This document shows positions 59,584-64,000 of a stretch of DNA of 64,000 nucleotides, one piece after another. Origin of the DNA: Variovorax sp. PBL-H6 (GTDB lineage: Bacteria > Pseudomonadota > Gammaproteobacteria > Burkholderiales > Burkholderiaceae_C); assembly GCF_901827155.1 (NCBI RefSeq), contig NZ_LR594659.1, positions 5,242,501 to 5,306,500 on the forward strand, written 5' to 3'. Position 1 is the stretch's first letter, and the number at the start of each line of letters is the position of its first letter. The notes under the pieces are model-generated. The model did no database searches. It saw only the letters and a program-made list of their open reading frames with translations, and was not told the origin of the DNA. The position numbers were made by a program, and so were the translations under genes.

Positions 59584-62500
59584 CTACTGCGTGAAAGGAA
59601 AACGTTTGATGACACCGCCGACGTTCGCCTCAACAAAAAAGGCGTTCGGTCTGGCTCCCCCGCTAGCCGGATAACCCACCGCAATTTTTACCGTCACAGT
59701 CTGGCCCTCCTTGAGCGCGTTTCTGAACTCGTTTTCCATAGCACGCCAGTCGCCGCGGTTTAGCGTGGACGCCTGCGGCACGATGTTGATTTTGTCACCC
59801 GCCCCGCCCAGACTGGCCGCAACCAGATGGCCGCCCTCATCCTTCGCTGCCCCGCACTTTCCAACCAGGCATTGCTGATAGCCATTGCGATCCATGGCGT
59901 CGAGCGACAACGTGCCCTCGACCTTCTCGACGCGCCCAGACGCATCCGTGATGTACTTGTGGCCATTGCTCAGTTCGTAGACGGCCCCAGGCTTGAGTCG
60001 GCCGTTCAAGGCGGTGTCCCACGCTCCCTTGCTGCCCACGGTCGCTCTGATGGAACTCTGCGCGTCCGCCACTTTCGCAGCGGCGCCGACCGCGTCGCCC
60101 GCCTCCAGTAGCGCCCTGGCTTCCTTGACCAGCGCCTTGGCCGCGTCGCCTGCCGGGCCGAGTGCACCGATCGCCGCCAGGGTGTAGTCGAACGGCGTCT
60201 CGGCCTCGACGAATCCCTTGATATCACCAACAACCGGCGTGAGATCGAGGGCAAGGCTCGCGAGTGACTTGAAGACTGCTTCACCGGCTGGCCCCATTGG
60301 CGAGGCATGCGGCGTGCTGTTGATCAGGCGCTGAATCTCGGTACGCTCGGCTGCGTCCGAGTACATGCCGAAGCGGATTTCATCACGCAGCGCTGCGTTG
60401 TCCGGCGTGCTTCGGTAGGTGGCCTCCGCTGCTTTCGCGTAGGCAATCCAGTCAGCGCACAGCTTGCTTGCGCCATCGGCGTAGCACGCCGCACGCAGCC
60501 TCTCGTCACGCGCCTTGTCCTTGGCGTTCCAGGCGTCGCGTTCCGCACAGGCGGTCTTGTCTCCGGCATCGCAAGCGACGATGGCCTTCTTTCTGGCTTG
60601 GTTTTCATCGTGCGCCAGGAAGTTGTTGGCGGCTGCGTTGCTGCCCGCCTGGCTGGCAAGGTTGATCTGAGTGGCATCGGCCCCTGTGAGGGCCGCAGCA
60701 ATGCCGCTCACCATCGCCGCGAACTGCACCGTGTCGTCTCTTCGGCCGTAAGCCTCCGCCGAGATTTCACCGATCGCTGCACCCAGCGCACCCGCGCCGC
60801 AGCCGCTCGCACGGTCCGCTCTTGCCGCACCCACCATGCATCCCGCGATCGCGTGGGCCACCTTGTTGGTGAAGTCATCCAGCGTGCCGTCGGCGGTGAG
60901 ATTGCCGATGGCGTTCGCGCCCTGCGCAGCCGCCGTGTCCAGCAGTGCCCCCTTGATCCCCTCCCTGAGGTTGTCCTCGAAGTTGCCGCCATGGATGGCC
61001 GTGCCGATCACGGCCCGGGCCGCACCCGCCGTGAGGTTCTGCCCCAGCTGCGTCATGACGGGCTGCGCACCACCTCCTGCGGTGGGCAATCCCGTCGGCT
61101 CGAGGTTCAGCCCCGCGAGCACCCCACCCGTGACGATGGCCGTCAGCAGGCTCTTGACGCTGGCACTCGACCCCAGGTCGTTCAGCGCCCCACCGACATC
61201 CCCGCGGTTGTTGATCAGCGCGACGCTTGCCTGGCTCGCCAGCGCCGTGACACCGGCCGTGACCGCGCCCCCGACGACCGTGCCGGCCGTCCCGCCCACG
61301 GCCGCTCCAGCACCGGCGCCGATGCCCGATGCCGCCCCCGCCGTGAAGTACGACACCACCAGCGTCACGATGGCCGCGCCCTCGGGCGTGAGGCCCTGCT
61401 GCTGGTAATCCCAGTTCCGGTGCGCCTCCTCGACCCTGGCCCAATCGACCTTGCCGCTCAGGCCGGGATCGTTGTCGAGCTGCGCGATCCAGCCCATGCC
61501 CGGCTGCCTGGCGAGCTGCTCGAGGCTGTCCCTGGCTCCGAGTCCCGCCTGCACCCGGTGGGCGTTGACCACCAGCGTGCCCGCGTTGAACTGGTTGTAG
61601 TGCGTGGTCTCGTCGCTCGTGCCGCTCGATCCCTGCTGCTGCCACGAGAAGTCCCTGCGCTGGCTGCTGCTGTCCAGCGTGGCCACGGTGCTCTGCGTGT
61701 CCAGGTGCAGGGTGCCGGCGTTCAGGCCCAGGGTGCCGGGCGTGTCGATGGTGGTGCCGGCGATGTGCAGGTCGCCGCCACTGCCGTCTGCACCCGTCGC
61801 GCTGATGCCGACGTTGGCACCACTGAGGGTGGTGCGCGCAAGGGTGCTGATCTCTGCATCCAGCGCGTCCGCGCTCTTCGCCCCCAGGCCATGCCCCAGG
61901 TCGTGCAGGCCCAAGGGCCCGAAGTCGCCGCCACGCCGGCGCTGCTCGCCATGGACTTCGCTGCGATCGATGGCCGCGGCGATGTTCACGCTGCCGCCTT
62001 CGATGGCGATGTCCCTGGCGGCTGCAACCTGCACGCCCTGCAGGTTCACCGCGCCGCCTCGCAGCACGACGCCGCCCCGGCTGCTGGTGAGGGTGCTGGC
62101 GACTGCGGTGTCGCTCCCGATGTCGATGCCCGTGCCCGAAGCCCTGTTCTGCATGAAGACCGGGTCGTGGATCGGACTGGAGCGCTTGCGCTCGAAGTCA
62201 CTGCTGGTACTGCTGGTGCTGCGGCCCTCGACGATGTTGAGCAGGCGAGCCGCATCGAGCATCACGCCTTGCGTGCCGCTGATGTGCGAGCCTTCGATGC
62301 TGATGTCGTTGTTTGCGCTCAAGGCAACGAGTGCGCCTTCGAAGCGGCTTGCGATGCTGGTGCTGTTGTCGTGCTGGCCGCTCAAGGTGTTGGCGGTACG
62401 GCTCACCTTGCCCTTGTCGGTCCACTGCATCGAGAAGCTGCCGGCGCCTTGCTGCTGGCCCGATTCGATGTGGATGTCGCGCCCGGCCTGCACGTTCAAC

Positions 62501-64000
62501 AGGCCGCTTGCGGCGTCCACCGTGGCCTGGCGTGCGTTGACGTCGCGCCCTGCACCCAGGAGCGTGGTGCCCTCGGTCACGATGGCGGTCCCCAACTCGC
62601 GCGAGGAGGACGCCACCATGGCGCTGTTGTTGTCGAGTCCCACACCCACGAGGGTCGAGGACTCGCGCACGGTCTGCAGGTGGATGTCGTTCTTCGCGCT
62701 GATCGAGGTGAGCCCGCCCGGTCCCCTGTTCTCGATGAGGGCACCGACGAGGTTCACGTCATGGCCCGCGCTGGCCACCAGCGTGCCGCTTGGGTTGCTC
62801 ACATAGAGGCCGGCTACGCGGTCGATGCGGGTGTTGCTGTTGAGCCCGGTCTGGCTCGTCGTGGTCGTGGTGCGGAGGTTGATGTCGCGCCCGGCGGTGA
62901 TCGACAGGACATCGCGCGCATCGATGGTGGCGCCGATGCTGTTCAGATCCGTCCTGGCATCGAGGGCGACGCTGCCGCCGCTGATGCGTCCACCCAGGTG
63001 GTCGATGGTGTCGGCATTGATGGCGACCAGCGTGCGCCCGGCGATGGTGCCGGTGTTCGTCACGTCTCCTTCGCTCCTGATCCTGAGCGCATCGGCACTG
63101 AGCAAGGCCCCCGAACCATCGATGTCCCCGGGCCGCACGCGCACGTACACCTGCGGCACCAGCACCTTCTGGGTGCTACCGTCGGGCAGGGTCACGTCCT
63201 GCTCGACCAGCCAGACGATGTCGCTGGTCAATTGCGCCATCTGCGCGGCCGTGAGGGCGATGCCCGGGCGCAGGCCGTATTCCCTGGCAAAGGTGGCGCC
63301 CGCGCTCATCAGCGCGGCGTACTGTTCCTCGTCGCTCTGGAAGCCGTCCAGGTAGCGGTAGCCCGTGAGCTGCGCGATCTGCTCGCGGATGAGCCGCTGC
63401 TCGTAGAAGCCGTCACCCAGGCGCTTCTGGATGAGGTCCGGGTTCAGGCCCAGCCTGTCCAGCAGGGCGTCGCTGCTGAGCCAGGCGCGATAGCCGGCGA
63501 AGCGTGCATCGGTCTCCACCAGGTAGCGGCTGCCCGGCTCGGGGCGCGTGTTGAAGAGGCTGGCGGTGGGGATCGAGGCTTGGGGCGTGCTGGTGCGCAC
63601 GACCATCGGGGTGGACGATCTCGGATTGCCGCCGGGGCCGCCCGCCTGCATGGACGGGGTGCCATCAGGTCCGTTCACGCTGCTGGCCGTGCCGGCACTC
63701 CCGCCCAGAGCCTTGACGACCGCACCGACGTTGGCCGGTACCTCGACCAAGGTGCCCGCACGGGCATTGCCGCCCACATCCCCGGCAGCACCGGCAGCGC
63801 CGGCATAGGCATCCACGCTGGCGCTGCTGCCGGTGCGATCCGGCGCCTTGCCGCTGGTGGCATTGAAGTTGCCCTCGTAGCGGAAGGCGCCCACATCGAC
63901 GGTGCTGGCCGAGGTGATGGGCCCCAGCACATTGAAGTTGTTGGGCCCGGTGCCCGGCTTGTTGGCCATGTAGCCGGTGACCCACGTGGTGGTGGTCGTG
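59584..64000 (-). CDS. CdiA/FHA-type exoprotein, 3' part, with nuclease toxin domain
   Basis: The frame is open to the window edge (before the first internal Met it reads TTTTTWVTGY), so more than 1470 residues are seen and the 5' end is missing. Features in order: YLVETDARFAGY and SDIVWLVEQDVTLPDG regions, hemagglutinin repeats (AGRDINLRTTTTTSQ, AGRDIHIESGQQQ), a Gly/Ala-rich pretoxin (SYFTAGAASGIGAGAGAAVG) with AVIGTAIHGG, and the junction NNFLAHDENQ. The C-terminal nuclease (KDEGGHLVAASLGG, then NIVPQASTLNRGDW) follows. Such proteins are secreted by a TpsB/CdiB partner and deliver the C-terminus to neighbours. cdiB should lie to the right. Confidence 0.9.
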   Translation of the reverse strand, partial: TTTTTWVTGYMANKPGTGPNNFNVLGPITSASTVDVGAFRYEGNFNATSGKAPDRTGSSASVDAYAGAAGAAGDVGGNARAGTLVEVPANVGAVVKALGGSAGTASSVNGPDGTPSMQAGGPGGNPRSSTPMVVRTSTPQASIPTASLFNTRPEPGSRYLVETDARFAGYRAWLSSDALLDRLGLNPDLIQKRLGDGFYEQRLIREQIAQLTGYRYLDGFQSDEEQYAALMSAGATFAREYGLRPGIALTAAQMAQLTSDIVWLVEQDVTLPDGSTQKVLVPQVYVRVRPGDIDGSGALLSADALRIRSEGDVTNTGTIAGRTLVAINADTIDHLGGRISGGSVALDARTDLNSIGATIDARDVLSITAGRDINLRTTTTTSQTGLNSNTRIDRVAGLYVSNPSGTLVASAGHDVNLVGALIENRGPGGLTSISAKNDIHLQTVRESSTLVGVGLDNNSAMVASSSRELGTAIVTEGTTLLGAGRDVNARQATVDAASGLLNVQAGRDIHIESGQQQGAGSFSMQWTDKGKVSRTANTLSGQHDNSTSIASRFEGALVALSANNDISIEGSHISGTQGVMLDAARLLNIVEGRSTSSTSSDFERKRSSPIHDPVFMQNRASGTGIDIGSDTAVASTLTSSRGGVVLRGGAVNLQGVQVAAARDIAIEGGSVNIAAAIDRSEVHGEQRRRGGDFGPLGLHDLGHGLGAKSADALDAEISTLARTTLSGANVGISATGADGSGGDLHIAGTTIDTPGTLGLNAGTLHLDTQSTVATLDSSSQRRDFSWQQQGSSGTSDETTHYNQFNAGTLVVNAHRVQAGLGARDSLEQLARQPGMGWIAQLDNDPGLSGKVDWARVEEAHRNWDYQQQGLTPEGAAIVTLVVSYFTAGAASGIGAGAGAAVGGTAGTVVGGAVTAGVTALASQASVALINNRGDVGGALNDLGSSASVKSLLTAIVTGGVLAGLNLEPTGLPTAGGGAQPVMTQLGQNLTAGAARAVIGTAIHGGNFEDNLREGIKGALLDTAAAQGANAIGNLTADGTLDDFTNKVAHAIAGCMVGAARADRASGCGAGALGAAIGEISAEAYGRRDDTVQFAAMVSGIAAALTGADATQINLASQAGSNAAANNFLAHDENQARKKAIVACDAGDKTACAERDAWNAKDKARDERLRAACYADGASKLCADWIAYAKAAEATYRSTPDNAALRDEIRFGMYSDAAERTEIQRLINSTPHASPMGPAGEAVFKSLASLALDLTPVVGDIKGFVEAETPFDYTLAAIGALGPAGDAAKALVKEARALLEAGDAVGAAAKVADAQSSIRATVGSKGAWDTALNGRLKPGAVYELSNGHKYITDASGRVEKVEGTLSLDAMDRNGYQQCLVGKCGAAKDEGGHLVAASLGGAGDKINIVPQASTLNRGDWRAMENEFRNALKEGQTVTVKIAVGYPASGGARPNAFFVEANVGGVIKRFPFTQ
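59905..61042. repeat. Long direct repeat, copy A (within the full-length toxin gene)
   Basis: Partner of 54477-55614; offset is a constant 5428 bp, so no indels. Identity stops after GTGAGGTTCTGC, where the full gene continues and copy B jumps to the synthetase fragment. Confidence 0.9.

Overview
The window is a GC-rich chromosomal segment of a beta-proteobacterium, most likely a Comamonadaceae member of the Variovorax type. This rests on the 16S rRNA 5' end at the left edge, the Bug-type solute receptor, the hemE-priA adjacency and the CoA-ester catabolic gene set. The genus is inferred, not proven.

Layout. 1-780: 5' end of a 16S rRNA gene (minus strand) with its leader and three tandem promoter-like units. 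887-4632: uup ABC-F ATPase and a ClsC-like phospholipase D lipoprotein. 4636-13536: a MocR/PdxR-type regulator divergent from a tightly packed run of two LysE-type exporters, an EamA exporter, a PLP aminotransferase, a DJ-1/PfpI protein, a GST, a PhzF isomerase, a VOC protein, a 32-codon mini-ORF and a PLP dehydratase. Many of these overlap by ATGA. This looks like one amino-acid detoxification or export operon. 13555-27707: JmjC-like oxygenase, an ESPR-type autotransporter with a long Pro/Ala tract, histidine phosphatase, cutA, a GIY-YIG-like protein, GlsB/YeaQ, a PEBP protein, a creatininase-family amidase, a sorbosone-dehydrogenase-like lipoprotein, AlaX, a DsbD/ScsB-like reductase and a redoxin. 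27748-37263: hemE, an intergenic region with two DnaA-box sequences and a 17-bp inverted repeat, priA, three further small or transport genes, then rep helicase overlapping a small secreted protein and pldA.

37318-52872 is a CoA-ester catabolic island: Bug receptor, acyl-CoA dehydrogenase, acyl-CoA ligase, LysR regulator, two NIPSNAP proteins, a ketosteroid-dehydrogenase-like flavoprotein, a flavin reductase fused to a GntR-type FCD sensor domain, a Cys-less thiolase with a DUF35 partner, an amidohydrolase, two GntR/FCD regulators, an AMACR-like CoA transferase and an MFS transporter. A 15-bp palindrome (AATGGTTTGACCATT) occurs exactly twice and once degenerate, each time in front of island genes, so the island looks like one GntR-controlled regulon. 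The substrate cannot be read from sequence; a branched or alicyclic acid is plausible.

52942-64000 is the 3' end of a contact-dependent-inhibition/polymorphic-toxin locus on the minus strand. A very large FHA/CdiA-type exoprotein (5' end outside the window) ends in a DNA/RNA non-specific nuclease domain followed by a YezG-type immunity gene. Downstream come two orphan copies of the same pretoxin-nuclease module, each with its own diverged YezG-type immunity gene, plus two wrecked PoNe-type nuclease modules, one still followed by an intact PoNi immunity gene. The modules are linked by kilobase-scale direct repeats, and one repeat junction abuts a decapitated acyl-CoA synthetase fragment.

The two items most worth follow-up are the flavin reductase-FCD fusion with its palindromic regulon, and the mosaic toxin/immunity array.
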